Shown: positions 36,801-44,605, numbered from the stretch's first letter. The stretch is 64,000 nt of DNA from JANQUM01 sp047630355 (GCA_047630355.1 JBLHXN010000006.1:1-64000); one strand, 5' to 3'. The notes: generated by a model not told the origin, from the letters alone. Translations and numbers: made by a program.

Positions 36801-37723
36801 GCGGGGTCGAAGGACAACAAACGGGAGTACGAAGTCATGTAAACGGCAGTACCGGCTAAAGGCAACGAACCAATTCCACCCGCCAAACGGTCTCGTATTT
36901 CACCACCCGCACCCGTTGCCGCACCATTGAATGGTTCAACGGTTGTAGGGAAGTTGTGGGTTTCCGCTTTCACAGAAATGACAGATTCAAATTCAGATTC
37001 CTGATAAAAATCAGGCTTATCAGCACTTTTAGGTGCAAATTGAGTAACCGTCGGACCTTTAACAAAAGCGACATTATCTTTATACGCCGATACAATATCG
37101 TTCGGATTTTCCTGTGACGTTTTTTTAATTAATTTAAATAATGATGTCGGTTTTTCTTCACCATCAATCACAAAAACGCCGTTGAAAATCTTATGACGGC
37201 AGTGTTCAGAATTTACTTGTGAGAATCCAAATACTTCCGAATCAGTTAGCTTTCGATTCAATTTTTCGGCTAAATCTTCTAAATACTTGACCTCTTCTTC
37301 ATTTAGTGACAAGCCTTCCTGCTTATTATACGCAGCAATATCCTTGATTTCCTGAATTGGTTCTGGCAACACATTTATCGTATAAACTTCCTGATTCAGT
37401 TTACCGTACTTCTGTGAAAGCATCGGATCAAAATCCGTAAAATCAGCGGCAACTTCTTTGAATTCTTCAATTCTGATAATTCCCGCAATACCCATATTCT
37501 GCGTAATTTCCACAGCATTGGTACTCCACGGCGTGATCATTGCCGCTCGTGGACCAACAAAATTTGCCGTCAGCTGTGCTGAAGTATTATTTAACTGAGT
37601 ATAAATATGACTATCAGGAGAATTAAAAAGCCAAAGCAGTTTTTGCGTGTCTTCGGTTGTGAATATTTTTGAAGATTGAACGGCGAAAACAGTGCTGCCT
37701 TGTCCGGCGAAGAAGTGGATCAT
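33824..37723 (-). CDS. purL: Phosphoribosylformylglycinamidine synthase (FGAM synthase)
   Basis: The ATG at 37723 (MIHFFAGQGSTVFAVQ) gives 1299 residues; an in-frame ATG at 37771 adds 16 residues with no family match. It is the large single-chain PurL: N-terminal PurS-like region, linker, FGAM synthase domains (FSQVNSEHCRHKIF, SVKAETHNFPTTVEPFNGAA, ASNGASDFGNKFGQPLIAGS, GIGYGKAEHA) and a C-terminal glutamine amidotransferase with the catalytic CNGCQLFMELEL and later HVEG-like SHGEGKFNLP and MMPHIERS. It uses glutamine and ATP to convert FGAR to FGAM in purine synthesis. Unusually, at least three loops carry in-frame insertions derived from dispersed repeats (PSTSLGGQLGVSSSGPGRGA; DAVSSSVVENN; LPNKGKAGMGV). 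The frame is intact throughout, so the enzyme is probably functional. Confidence 0.95.
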   Translation of the reverse strand: MIHFFAGQGSTVFAVQSSKIFTTEDTQKLLWLFNSPDSHIYTQLNNTSAQLTANFVGPRAAMITPWSTNAVEITQNMGIAGIIRIEEFKEVAADFTDFDPMLSQKYGKLNQEVYTINVLPEPIQEIKDIAAYNKQEGLSLNEEEVKYLEDLAEKLNRKLTDSEVFGFSQVNSEHCRHKIFNGVFVIDGEEKPTSLFKLIKKTSQENPNDIVSAYKDNVAFVKGPTVTQFAPKSADKPDFYQESEFESVISVKAETHNFPTTVEPFNGAATGAGGEIRDRLAGGIGSLPLAGTAVYMTSYSRLLSFDPAQDDRTWENGMAARPWLYQTPMDILIKASNGASDFGNKFGQPLIAGSLLTFEHEHFDNPSTSLGGQLGVSSSGPGRGAVENSQRPSSRKLGYDKVIMMAGGIGYGKAEHAQKNKPTVGDKVVILGGENYRIGMGGAAVSSADTGEFGSGIELNAVQRSNPEMQKRAANAIRGMVEAEYNPIVSIHDHGAGGHLNCLSELVEETGGLIDLDKLPVGDPTLSAKEIIGNESQERMGLIIGEKDIETLQRIADRERSPMYTVGEVTGNHRFTFESKSTGAKPMDFAISDMFGSSPKTVMNDKKVVSNYGDLVYSQNEIQKYLEQVLQLEAVACKDWLTNKVDRCVGGKVAKQQCAGPLQLPLNNVGVMALDYKGKEGVATSIGHSPISGLVDSVAGSRNSIGEALSNIVFAPLKDGLKSVSLSANWMWACKNEGEDAKLYEAVKGCSEFAIELGINIPTGKDSLSMKQKYPNDEVIAPGTVIISAAGNCSDIKQVVEPVLQRDGGNIYYLNLSRDTFKLGGSSFAQIMNKIGNEVPNIQDAAYFRSAFNVLQDLIKADKIQAGHDIGSGGLVTTLLEMCFSDVDLGAEFDLTSLNEKDFVKTLFNENIAVVFQADESVEKVFTENNIDLVKIGQPKIGNAVSIKNFDQIVELNVSELRDVWFKTSYLLDRCQSANGTAEERYKNYKDQPLKFNFPNRRDFNNDAVSSSVVENNPVPGILASKISIENIEQNSLPNKGKAGMGVRPKAAIIREKGSNSEREMANAMYLAGFDVKDVHMTDLISGRETLEDIQFIGAVGGFSNSDVLGSAKGWAGAFLYNEKANTALKKFFAREDTLSVGICNGCQLFMELELINSDHEIHGKLHHNKSQKHESIFTSVTVQENNSVMLSSLAGSTLGVWVSHGEGKFNLPQAESEYNIVAKYGYEAYPANPNDSDFNTAMMCDATGRHLVMMPHIERSIFPWNWAYYPKERKYDGVSPWIEAFTNAREWVLAVNGK
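34586..34618. repeat. Dispersed-repeat insertion inside purL (LPNKGKAGMG segment)
   Basis: The plus strand reads CCCCATCCCAGCCTTCCCCT then TGTTGGGGAGGGA, with a CCCC(TTGTT)GGGG-type internal palindrome. It encodes the extra residues LPNKGKAGMGV just before the amidotransferase domain, where I do not expect sequence in relatives. Confidence 0.6.
34676..34701. repeat. Dispersed-repeat insertion inside purL (DAVSSSVVENN segment)
   Basis: GTTCTCGACTACGCTCGAAC followed by TGACAG is closely related to the sequence at 36559 in the same gene. It encodes DAVSSSVVENN, again at an inter-domain loop. Similar repeats occur between genes in Bacteroidota genomes (from memory). Confidence 0.65.
36557..36640. 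repeat. Larger dispersed-repeat insertion inside purL (about 28 codons)
   Basis: The segment contains GTTCTCGACC, a GC-rich core CGCCCCGCGGCCCGGTCCG, CTCGAACTGACGC, and then CTTGTCGAAGGGTTATCGAA. It encodes PSTSLGGQLGVSSSGPGRGA followed by VENSQRPSS, interrupting FEHEHFDN...RKLGYDKVIMMAGG. It shares its ends with the repeat at 34676. Base composition is clearly richer in GC than the surrounding gene. Confidence 0.7.
36791..36816. repeat. Short repeat-like insertion inside purL (FDPAQDDR segment)
   Basis: GTCATCCTGAGCGGGGTCGA followed by AGGACA encodes part of SFDPAQDDRTW after YMTSYSRLL. 'TCCTGAGCGGGGTCGAAGGA' resembles dispersed repeats seen between genes in many Bacteroidota. It is probably a separate repeat type from the GTTCTCGAC family. 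Confidence 0.5.
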
Positions 37724-37899
37724 CTGATTTAAGGTTTTATGTCGGATGTTTGCCGTGGAGACTACGAACAATTGATTCCGGCTATTGCTTGATTATTCGC
37801 AAATTTAACGGATTTGACGGAAGCATTTTAGTTTATGTCTTTTAAAATATCCGAACCTCTTACCTTTTTATTGTCAGCCATACAGCCGTTCTTTGCTTA

Positions 37900-38826
37900 A
37901 TGAAGTCAGGAAACGAACGCCTCTCGGCAGAAAAAAGCCAGTTACATCCTCGCAACCGAAATCGAAAGCCTTACGATTTTGAAAAATTAATTTTGGTCAA
38001 ACCAGAGTTACAGCACTACATGAAACTGAATAAATACGGCGTAAAATCGCTTGATTTTGCGAATCCGGATGCCGTTAAACTTCTGAACCAAGCGTTACTT
38101 CATTATTATTACGGAATAAAAAATTGGAATTTCCCCGACGAAAATCTTTGTCCGCCCATTCCTGGTCGAGCAGATTACATTCATTACATCGCTGATTTAT
38201 TAGCTGATAAAAACAACGGAAAAGTTCCTATCGGAAACAAAATTACAGTTTTAGACATCGGAGTTGGGGCAAATTGCATTTATCCGATTATTGGTGTGGT
38301 GGAATACGGTTGGAATTTTATCGGAGCGGATGTTGATGAAAAGTCAATTCAGTCGGTTCGACGAATTATGGAAGCAAATGAGCAACTTTCGGGTAAAATC
38401 TCCTGTCGTTTACAATCTAATCCGAAACACATTTTTGCAGGAATTATTGAACCATCTGATAAAATTGATGTGACGATATGTAATCCACCGTTCCACGCCT
38501 CAGCGGACGAATCCATCAGCGGAACTCGCCGAAAAATACGAAGCCTTTCGGGTAAAAAAATGGCGAAACCTGATTTGAACTTTGCGGGTGTTAGCAGTGA
38601 ACTGATTTACGAAGGCGGTGAGTACAAGTTCATTCACAATATGATTACCGAAAGTAAAGAATTCACAAAAAATGTGCGTTGGTTCACGACGCTCGTTTCG
38701 AAATCGTCCAACCTGAATGGCATCTACAAATTATTAGAGGAAGTAGGAACCACCGAAGTAAAAACTATCTCGATGGCAACAGGAAATAAAGCGACTCGGG
38801 TTGTAGCGTGGCGGTTTGATCAATAA
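37900..38826 (+). CDS. rlmF: 23S rRNA (adenine-1618-N6)-methyltransferase
   Basis: The 308-residue protein has a basic N-terminus (SQLHPRNRNRKPYDFEKLIL) and the RlmF hallmark NWNFPDENLCPPIPGRADYI. A SAM-binding site follows (ITVLDIGVGANCIYPIIGVV, NFIGADVDEKSI), with the N6-adenine methyltransferase motif ICNPPFHASADE (NPPF) and later GGEYKFIHNMITES. It methylates A1618 (E. coli numbering) in 23S rRNA and acts in the cytoplasm. It is the only gene in this short rightward stretch, converging on the gene to its right. Confidence 0.93.
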   Translation: MKSGNERLSAEKSQLHPRNRNRKPYDFEKLILVKPELQHYMKLNKYGVKSLDFANPDAVKLLNQALLHYYYGIKNWNFPDENLCPPIPGRADYIHYIADLLADKNNGKVPIGNKITVLDIGVGANCIYPIIGVVEYGWNFIGADVDEKSIQSVRRIMEANEQLSGKISCRLQSNPKHIFAGIIEPSDKIDVTICNPPFHASADESISGTRRKIRSLSGKKMAKPDLNFAGVSSELIYEGGEYKFIHNMITESKEFTKNVRWFTTLVSKSSNLNGIYKLLEEVGTTEVKTISMATGNKATRVVAWRFDQ

Positions 38827-38828
38827 TA

Positions 38829-39626
38829 TTACTTAGGAACACCAATCAGGTAAGCAATTGATACGCCAAACATAGTACGTTCTTTTCCGTGCTTCCAATC
38901 ATATTTCTGTTCTTTATCGGCGGCGTTTGCCAATTCACCCAACTGCTCAGGCGTGTGTAAACGCAGAATAGAAACGACGCCGTCCCACATAGTGTAAAGC
39001 GGAATAATTGGAATGAGGTAGGTGAATAATAATCGACTCCATTTAAACGGACGAATAAACGGCGTGAAAAGAAAAAACATAATTGGGTGAACAATCAAAA
39101 TCAATAATACCATTGACCAGTTTTTGCTTCCGCTATCAAAAAATGCCAGCGGCATTCCGCTCTCGGTTATGTTAGAAATAATTGCTTTGACTTGCTTGGG
39201 ACGAAAGTGGTGAACAGCAGAAAACATCGTGCGTAAACCTCTTAAATTGCTGTTATCTTTTAAAATATCAACTGGCACGTCTATGTACGTTATTCGTGAA
39301 TCAGTTCGTTGTTTAATACTCTTATACGCCTCAACGTTCGGAAATTTATCAGAAAGTATAAACTTTACGGGTGTGCTATTTGCGAGTTCCATCCGTGCTT
39401 CGTCCACCAACTTGCTAACAGACTCAAGCGGTCCACCGTTGCCAGAACATAAATCCAACACTTCATTATAACCCGTTCTACTCAAAACATTTTCAATCAG
39501 CGAACCAGCTGGCTTGTACAGATTGAATGTGTTGAAGATAAAGCCGAGGAAATCAGTTCCACCATCCCGAATGACGGCGGGAAACCACGGCTGGTCTTCA
39601 AGTTCTATTAAATGAAATCTCCTCAC
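38829..39626 (-). CDS. Putative SAM-dependent methyltransferase with C-terminal membrane segments
   Basis: Of 265 residues, 1-60 have no clear motif. EVLDLCSGNGGPLESVSKLV is a motif I-like SAM-binding loop, and later FILSDKFPNVEAYKS, YIDVPVDIL and MFSAVHHFRPKQVKAIISNI fit a class I methyltransferase core. Two hydrophobic helices follow (SMVLLILIVHPIMFFLFTPF and LLFTYLIPIIPLYTMW), then a soluble tail with KHGKERTMFGVSIAYLIGVP. The fold is recognisable; the substrate is not. The protein may sit on the inner membrane. It converges with rlmF, with stops 2 bases apart. Confidence 0.7.
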   Translation of the reverse strand: MRRFHLIELEDQPWFPAVIRDGGTDFLGFIFNTFNLYKPAGSLIENVLSRTGYNEVLDLCSGNGGPLESVSKLVDEARMELANSTPVKFILSDKFPNVEAYKSIKQRTDSRITYIDVPVDILKDNSNLRGLRTMFSAVHHFRPKQVKAIISNITESGMPLAFFDSGSKNWSMVLLILIVHPIMFFLFTPFIRPFKWSRLLFTYLIPIIPLYTMWDGVVSILRLHTPEQLGELANAADKEQKYDWKHGKERTMFGVSIAYLIGVPK

Positions 39627-39839
39627 GTTTATAATTATATTTGGAAATATATGCTAAATCTAAGAAGTAAATTGAGCTTATGTTAATGGTTTACAATGCT
39701 ACTAAATGTAGAATAGGTATGTTTATATAAAAATACGTACCGAACGACGATGAAGACTTATTCATACTTATCGAACAACTGGTTTTAAGCGTATTCTATC
39801 TACATATCTATTACAAAGGAGTTCTGATGCAGCGGCCTC

Positions 39840-39872
39840 ACAAGAAAAAAGCCGCGATTTGATTCGCGGCTT
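39840..39872 (-). terminator. Rho-independent terminator of the YeeE/YedE pair
   Basis: On the minus strand AAGCCGCGA pairs with TCGCGGCTT (plus 39849-39857 and 39864-39872) around a 6-base loop, and a TTTTTT run follows. It lies about 47 bases after the stop of the downstream YeeE-type gene. Confidence 0.8.
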
Positions 39873-39918
39873 GTAGCTAATTTTCGAAAAGGCTCTTGTC
39901 TAAATTCTCATATCTTTG

Positions 39919-40404
39919 TTAATGCGGTAATTTATCCTGAAAATATCCGTACGTCCACGTTCCGAAAATGGCACTAAAGAGCGTTATAATTATGACCATA
40001 TAACCGCTGCCAATTTGGGCAAATAATGGTCCCGGACAAGCTCCGGTAATTGCCCAGCCAAAGCCAAAAATCAAGCTTCCGTAAATATAACCTTTGTTAA
40101 AAACTTTGGGCTTGATTACTACGGCTTCTCCGTCGAGTGTTTTTACATTGAATTTCTTAATCAGAAAAACTGAAATCATTCCGGTGATAACTGCACTTCC
40201 AATGACGCCGTACATGTGGAAACTATCAAAACGAAACATTTCCTGAATTCTGAACCAAGAGATAATCTCGGCTTTTACGAAAATGATACCGAACAGAATA
40301 CCCATAATCAAGTATTTCACATTCGATAAAACAACTATTTGACTCTCATTCGAATTGGGCTTAACCACCTCAAACGAAACTTCTTGTGTTTTATTTACTG
40401 ACAT
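39919..40404 (-). CDS. YeeE/YedE-family half transporter (DUF6691-type)
   Basis: The 161-residue membrane protein has about four hydrophobic segments and the motif GWAITGACPGPLFAQIGSGY, typical of the C-terminal half of YeeE/YedE thiosulfate transporters. The Cys in ACPGP is the expected sulfur-handling residue. It follows the partner gene by 15 bases and ends in a terminator. The pair is expected to form one transporter for thiosulfate or a related sulfur species in the inner membrane. Confidence 0.85.
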   Translation of the reverse strand: MSVNKTQEVSFEVVKPNSNESQIVVLSNVKYLIMGILFGIIFVKAEIISWFRIQEMFRFDSFHMYGVIGSAVITGMISVFLIKKFNVKTLDGEAVVIKPKVFNKGYIYGSLIFGFGWAITGACPGPLFAQIGSGYMVIIITLFSAIFGTWTYGYFQDKLPH

Positions 40405-40419
40405 AACTTTTACTCTATC

Positions 40420-40986
40420 TTAAAATAATGAGAATATAAACGGAAGCCCGAAATGTGTCATCAGGAAACCTCCGAGCATAAAAGTACACGTTGCTACTAA
40501 TGAAGGCCACTGCAAATTTGATAAGCCCATTATCGCGTGACCAGAAGTACAACCATCAGCATAACGAGTGCCGAAACCAACCATAAAGCCACCCAACACG
40601 AAAAATATCAGCCCTTTTAGTGAGAAAACATTTGCGGTATTAAATAAATCAGCGGGCATTAATCCAGAAAAAGAGGTGACTCCTAAGGCTTTCAAGTCCT
40701 GAATTGTAGCATCTGCGATAACAATTTCATCAGGATTTGAAATGAATGTCACCGCAACAAAACCGCCAATCAGGATTCCCAAAACGAAGAACAGGTTCCA
40801 AGCTTCTTTTTTCCAATCGTAATTAAAGAATGAAATATTAGCGGGAAGACAGGCGGCACAGATATGTCTGAGTGAAGACGACACGCCGAAAGATTTATTA
40901 CCGATCAGCAACAAAGCGGGTACGGTTAAACCAATCAACGGGCCCGCGACGTACCACGGCCACGGCGATTTTATTAATTCTATCAT
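40420..40986 (-). CDS. YeeE/YedE-family half transporter
   Basis: The 188-residue membrane protein begins MIELIKSPWPWYVAGPLIGL. It contains RHICAACLPANISFFNYDWK and GTRYADGCTSGHAIMGLSNL, the YeeE/YedE signature with the Cys of DGCTSGHA. It is the upstream partner of the DUF6691-type protein, and together they have the content of one full-length thiosulfate transporter. Similar pairs in Bacteroidota lie beside Crp regulators and persulfide dioxygenases; those genes are present here 11-17 kb to the left. Confidence 0.88.
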   Translation of the reverse strand: MIELIKSPWPWYVAGPLIGLTVPALLLIGNKSFGVSSSLRHICAACLPANISFFNYDWKKEAWNLFFVLGILIGGFVAVTFISNPDEIVIADATIQDLKALGVTSFSGLMPADLFNTANVFSLKGLIFFVLGGFMVGFGTRYADGCTSGHAIMGLSNLQWPSLVATCTFMLGGFLMTHFGLPFIFSLF

Positions 40987-41043
40987 TTCTAAGTTGTGCG
41001 TTATATTAGAAAGATATACGAATTAACTCTATCTAAAGTTCAC

Positions 41044-41078
41044 AAAAAAAACGACACGCTGAAGCGTGCCGCTTTTTT
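41044..41078 (-). terminator. Terminator of the DAHP synthase gene
   Basis: Plus-strand CGACACGC (41052-41059) pairs with GCGTGCCG (41064-41071), with one G-T pair, around TGAA. It is flanked by A and T runs. On the minus strand it follows the aroG-type stop by about 22 bases and is followed by TTTTTTTT. Confidence 0.8.
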
Positions 41079-41099
41079 AAAATATTATTATTTATTAAA

Positions 41100-42194
41100 T
41101 CAAGCAGGCTGTGAATTCATCACTTCTGTTTGCTTACGAATAGACTCCATGTGAATCAGTTTGAATAATTCTTCCACGGTTTCACCGTACAGGTTCAGAG
41201 AATTCCCCCACTCTACGCGGCTTGTATGTACGTTTTTCCAACGGTCAAGTTGAAGAACGGCAACGTTATTGTCACGCTTGTGCTCTCCTAATTGCTCAAC
41301 TACGTTCATTCTCGCTGCAAGAACCTCCAGTAATTCACGGTCAAGATTATCTAAACGCCCACGTAAACGATCCAATTCTGTTTGAAAATCCTCACTGTAC
41401 GTTTCTTTTCTAAATTCAATTTCTTTGAGCATTTCACCCAACGCTTTTGGCGTAAGTTGTTGAGCGGCGTCAGACCACGCTTCGTCCGGATTACGGTGCG
41501 ACTCTATAATAAGTCCATCATAATTCAAATCCATTGAGCGTTGCGTTAGTTCTTTTAATAAAGAACGCTTTCCTGCCATGTGGCTTGGATCACCAATCAT
41601 TGGAATGTGCGGAAAGTGCGTTTTGAACTCAACAGCAATTTGCCACATTGGTGAGTTGCGGTACTTCTGCTCTTGTGCGTTAGAAAACCCACGGTGAATA
41701 GCTCCAAGCTTATTAATTCCAGCACGGTGAATTCTTTCAAATGCACCTACCCAAAGAGCCAAATCCGGATTAACGGGATTTTTAATTAATACAGGCACGT
41801 CTACGCCTTTCAATGAATCTGCAATAGCCTGCACGTTAAACGGGTTAACTGTAGTACGGGCTCCGATCCAAAGTACGTCAACATCGTATTTCAGAGCTAA
41901 TTCCACGTGTTCGGGCGTTGCCACTTCACACGCAGTTTTTAATCCGGTTTCGGCCTTAGCTTTTTGCAGCCAAGGCAAAGCTTCTTCGCCTATTCCTTCA
42001 AAACTACCCGGCCGCGTCCGTGGCTTCCAAACACCCGCACGTAAAACGTGAGCGTATCCTTCTGCCGCAATCTGGCGGGAAGTATCCAAAAATTGATCTT
42101 CGGTTTCGGCACTGCACGGGCCAGCAATCATTAGTGGTTTGCCGTTGGTTTCAATCCAACTGCTAAGAGGAAGAACATTTAAATCTGCTTTCAT
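41100..42194 (-). CDS. Bifunctional DAHP synthase / type II chorismate mutase
   Basis: Of 364 residues, 1-265 form a KDO8P-synthase-like DAHP synthase (MIAGPCSAETEDQFLDTSRQ, HVLRAGVWKPRTRPGSFEGI, WIGARTTVNPFNVQAIADSL, PVLIKNPVNPDLALWVGAFE, MIGDPSHMAGKRSLLKEL). Residues 275-355 are an AroQ-type all-helical chorismate mutase (LDRLRGRLDNLDRELLEVLA, ARMNVVEQLGEHKRDNNVAV). It joins PEP and erythrose-4-phosphate at the start of the shikimate pathway and also makes prephenate. This fusion order is typical of Bacteroidota. It appears monocistronic and ends in a hairpin. Confidence 0.93.
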   Translation of the reverse strand: MKADLNVLPLSSWIETNGKPLMIAGPCSAETEDQFLDTSRQIAAEGYAHVLRAGVWKPRTRPGSFEGIGEEALPWLQKAKAETGLKTACEVATPEHVELALKYDVDVLWIGARTTVNPFNVQAIADSLKGVDVPVLIKNPVNPDLALWVGAFERIHRAGINKLGAIHRGFSNAQEQKYRNSPMWQIAVEFKTHFPHIPMIGDPSHMAGKRSLLKELTQRSMDLNYDGLIIESHRNPDEAWSDAAQQLTPKALGEMLKEIEFRKETYSEDFQTELDRLRGRLDNLDRELLEVLAARMNVVEQLGEHKRDNNVAVLQLDRWKNVHTSRVEWGNSLNLYGETVEELFKLIHMESIRKQTEVMNSQPA

Positions 42195-42237
42195 TTGTCA
42201 ATTTCTAAAACTATGGATTAAATAAATTGGTTAGTAC

Positions 42238-42245
42238 TATATTTG
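42238..42245 (+). promoter_or_regulatory. Possible promoter -7 box (TATATTTG) before proline dehydrogenase
   Basis: TATATTTG fits the Bacteroidota TANNTTTG consensus and lies 92 bases before the start codon. No good TTG sits at the usual distance upstream (only a TGG near 42214), so support is partial. Confidence 0.35.
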
Positions 42246-42336
42246 CGTTCTTTTTCGGGTCAATTAAGACTTAAACCGACGGAATGTTACCCGATTTAAA
42301 ACAATTAATGTATACACTCTAATCAAAATTAACTGG

Positions 42337-43542
42337 ATGAAACTTAATTCAGGATCAAATTACGATCAAATCAATTTCGATGATACTTACGTGACATTTG
42401 CCCATTTATCAAACCAAAAATTGCGTAAAAAATATGTGATATTTTGGCTGATGAATCAGAATTGGATGGTAAAGATAGGTACTTTTTTACTAAAGCTTGC
42501 ATTCAAATTAAGGCTACCAATCAAATATTTAGTAAAAAATACGCTGTTTGAACAATTTTGCGGTGGTGAAAGTATCGAGGAGTGCCAAAGTGCAATAAAT
42601 AATTTGGCTCAGTTTGGAGTGGGAACAATCTTAGATTACTCGGTTGAAGGTGAAGATAACGAAGAAGATTTTGACGCAACCGTAAACGAACTGGTACGTA
42701 CCATTGAAACGGCTTCTTCTCAACCTGAAAAAATTCCGTTTGCGGTCTTTAAAATTACGGGAATTGGCTCGTTTGATATTCTTGCAAAATATCAAACGGA
42801 TAAAGATTCACTTTCAGAAGAAGAAAAAGTAGCTTTTAGACGTATTAAAGACCGGGTAAGCTTTTTGGCGAGCATAGCGGCTTCCCGCAATGTCCGGCTC
42901 TTTTTTGATGCTGAAGAAAGCTGGATTCAGAACACAATTGACGAGCTGTGCTACGAAATGATGAAATTACACAACACAGGCGAACGGGTAATTATCTACA
43001 ATACTTTCCAGTTTTACCTGAAAGCCAGTCACGGAAATTTAGTGAATGCTACCGAAGCCGCACGCTTGGGTGGCTACAAAGTCGGGGCGAAGTTGGTCAG
43101 AGGAGCTTACATGGAAAAAGAACGCAAGCGTGCCGAAGATATGGGATATGATGATCCGATTCAACCCGACAAACCCACCACCGACGATGATTTCAACCGT
43201 AGCATGATATACGCCATTGATAATTTGGATATATTTGCCATCTGTCTTGGTACCCACAATGAGGATAGTTGTAAACTCTGCATTGAAACCATGCAGCTCC
43301 GTGGAATCATGCCAACCGATGAACGAGTATTTTTTGCTCAATTACTGGGTATGAGTGATAATATCTCGTACGGCGTTGCTTCGGCTGGTTTTAATTCAGC
43401 CAAGTACGTACCCTACGGTCCTGTTGAGGCAGTAATGCCTTATTTGTTGAGACGCAGCGAAGAGAATACGTCAGTTTCGGGTCAAAGTAGCCGGGAGTTT
43501 TTATTAGTCAAAAACGAAGTTAAACGAAGAAACGCGAGGTAA
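42337..43542 (+). CDS. Proline dehydrogenase
   Basis: The 401-residue protein carries the PRODH TIM-barrel signatures: TILDYSVEGEDNEEDFDATV near the N-terminus, VRLFFDAEESWIQNTIDELC, VIIYNTFQFYLKASHGNL, KVGAKLVRGAYMEKERKRAE, CLGTHNEDSCKLCIETMQ, and LLGMSDNISYGVASAGFNSA with KYVPYGPVEAVMPYLLRRSE. These contact FAD and proline. It oxidises proline to pyrroline-5-carboxylate. As a stand-alone PRODH it needs a separate P5C dehydrogenase, not present in the window. lspA follows 18 bases downstream and may share its transcript. Confidence 0.93.
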   Translation: MKLNSGSNYDQINFDDTYVTFAHLSNQKLRKKYVIFWLMNQNWMVKIGTFLLKLAFKLRLPIKYLVKNTLFEQFCGGESIEECQSAINNLAQFGVGTILDYSVEGEDNEEDFDATVNELVRTIETASSQPEKIPFAVFKITGIGSFDILAKYQTDKDSLSEEEKVAFRRIKDRVSFLASIAASRNVRLFFDAEESWIQNTIDELCYEMMKLHNTGERVIIYNTFQFYLKASHGNLVNATEAARLGGYKVGAKLVRGAYMEKERKRAEDMGYDDPIQPDKPTTDDDFNRSMIYAIDNLDIFAICLGTHNEDSCKLCIETMQLRGIMPTDERVFFAQLLGMSDNISYGVASAGFNSAKYVPYGPVEAVMPYLLRRSEENTSVSGQSSREFLLVKNEVKRRNAR

Positions 43543-43559
43543 TCGCAAACTAAATTTTA

Positions 43560-44339
43560 ATGAAGTCTCCGTACAAATATTTTATATTAACCGCAGTTTT
43601 AGTAATCATCGATCAGGCAATAAAAATGTGGATGCAGTACGATGTGCTGCCGAATCATTACGGAAATCTGCCAGTGATACCAGATATTTTCGATTTCCAC
43701 TACGTACTAAACCCCGGAATGGCATTTGGCATGGAGCTCGGCGGCGATTATGGAAAATTATTCCTGAGCATTTTCCGACTTCTCGCAACTTTGGGTATCG
43801 GTTATTACATAATTCATTTATCGAAAAAAGATGCCCACGCTGGTTTACTTTGGTCGGTGGCGGCAATATTGGGTGGGGCATTGGGTAATGTAATCGACAG
43901 CACGTTCTACGGCGTCTTCATCGAAGGAAATGTTATTTCTGGTTCATCATCGCCTTGGTTTCACGGTCAGGTAATTGACATGTTTTACTTTGAATTTTTT
44001 GACGGTTTCTGGCCGGAATGGATTCCGGTTTGGGGAGGTTCGTATAACTCTACGCCAATCTTTAATTTCGCAGACGCCAGCATATTTTGCGGAGTAACTT
44101 CCATTATACTTTTCCAAAAGTCTTTTTTAGATCCTGTAGAACCCCCTTATATAAAAGACGCAACGGAAATAAATATGCTCAGTCCTGAAGACCAAGCTAC
44201 GTTAAAAATAGCAGACGACGATTCGGAACATATAGTTAATGCTGCTCCCGAAGCAAAAATAATTGATTCGGAAAACAGCATTACAAACGATTCTATTGAA
44301 CCAAACAAGCCACAAATAGACAGTCCGGAGACTAAATAA
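43560..44339 (+). CDS. lspA: Lipoprotein signal peptidase (signal peptidase II) with C-terminal extension
   Basis: The 259-residue protein has four membrane segments and the LspA motifs: DQAIKMWMQ near the start, YVLNPGMAFGME (the NxGxAFG-like motif), LGNVIDSTFYG with the first catalytic Asp, and PIFNFADASIFCGV with the second Asp region. It cleaves lipoprotein signal peptides in the inner membrane. Residues beyond about 190 form an acidic, polar tail (PEDQATLKIADDDSEHIVN) absent from the short enterobacterial enzyme; a tail of this kind is common in Bacteroidota. The protein follows proline dehydrogenase. Confidence 0.9.
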   Translation: MKSPYKYFILTAVLVIIDQAIKMWMQYDVLPNHYGNLPVIPDIFDFHYVLNPGMAFGMELGGDYGKLFLSIFRLLATLGIGYYIIHLSKKDAHAGLLWSVAAILGGALGNVIDSTFYGVFIEGNVISGSSSPWFHGQVIDMFYFEFFDGFWPEWIPVWGGSYNSTPIFNFADASIFCGVTSIILFQKSFLDPVEPPYIKDATEINMLSPEDQATLKIADDDSEHIVNAAPEAKIIDSENSITNDSIEPNKPQIDSPETK

Positions 44340-44356
44340 CTTCAACATTTAATTTT

Positions 44357-44605
44357 ATGACGCTCACAAAATCACAAAAAACGATTCGCTTTACGCTTGT
44401 AATCGTATTATTTCTGTTAATTTTTATGCCCGCTCAAATACCAATTCAGGCTTTAAAAATAGGCTTTATCGTTGGTTTAGGAGTATTTTCTTTAGCACTT
44501 CAGTGGATTATTTCTCGTCAAACGCCTACAGGAAGTCTTCATACTCAAAGTCTTATTCTGATGGTTTTAACCATTGGCATTTGCGGCATTTTATTATTCA
44601 TCTAA
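44357..44605 (+). CDS. Small hypothetical membrane protein
   Basis: The 82-residue product has three hydrophobic segments (FTLVIVLFLLIFMPA, IGFIVGLGVFSLALQW, SLILMVLTIGICGILLFI) and little else. It starts 17 bases after lspA on the same strand and is followed by a convergent terminator, so it is likely the last gene of the transcript. No family is recognised. Confidence 0.65.
   Translation: MTLTKSQKTIRFTLVIVLFLLIFMPAQIPIQALKIGFIVGLGVFSLALQWIISRQTPTGSLHTQSLILMVLTIGICGILLFI

Noticed and set aside
33824..37723. purL as a pseudogene because of repeat insertions
   Set aside because: All insertions keep the frame, and catalytic motifs of both domains remain.
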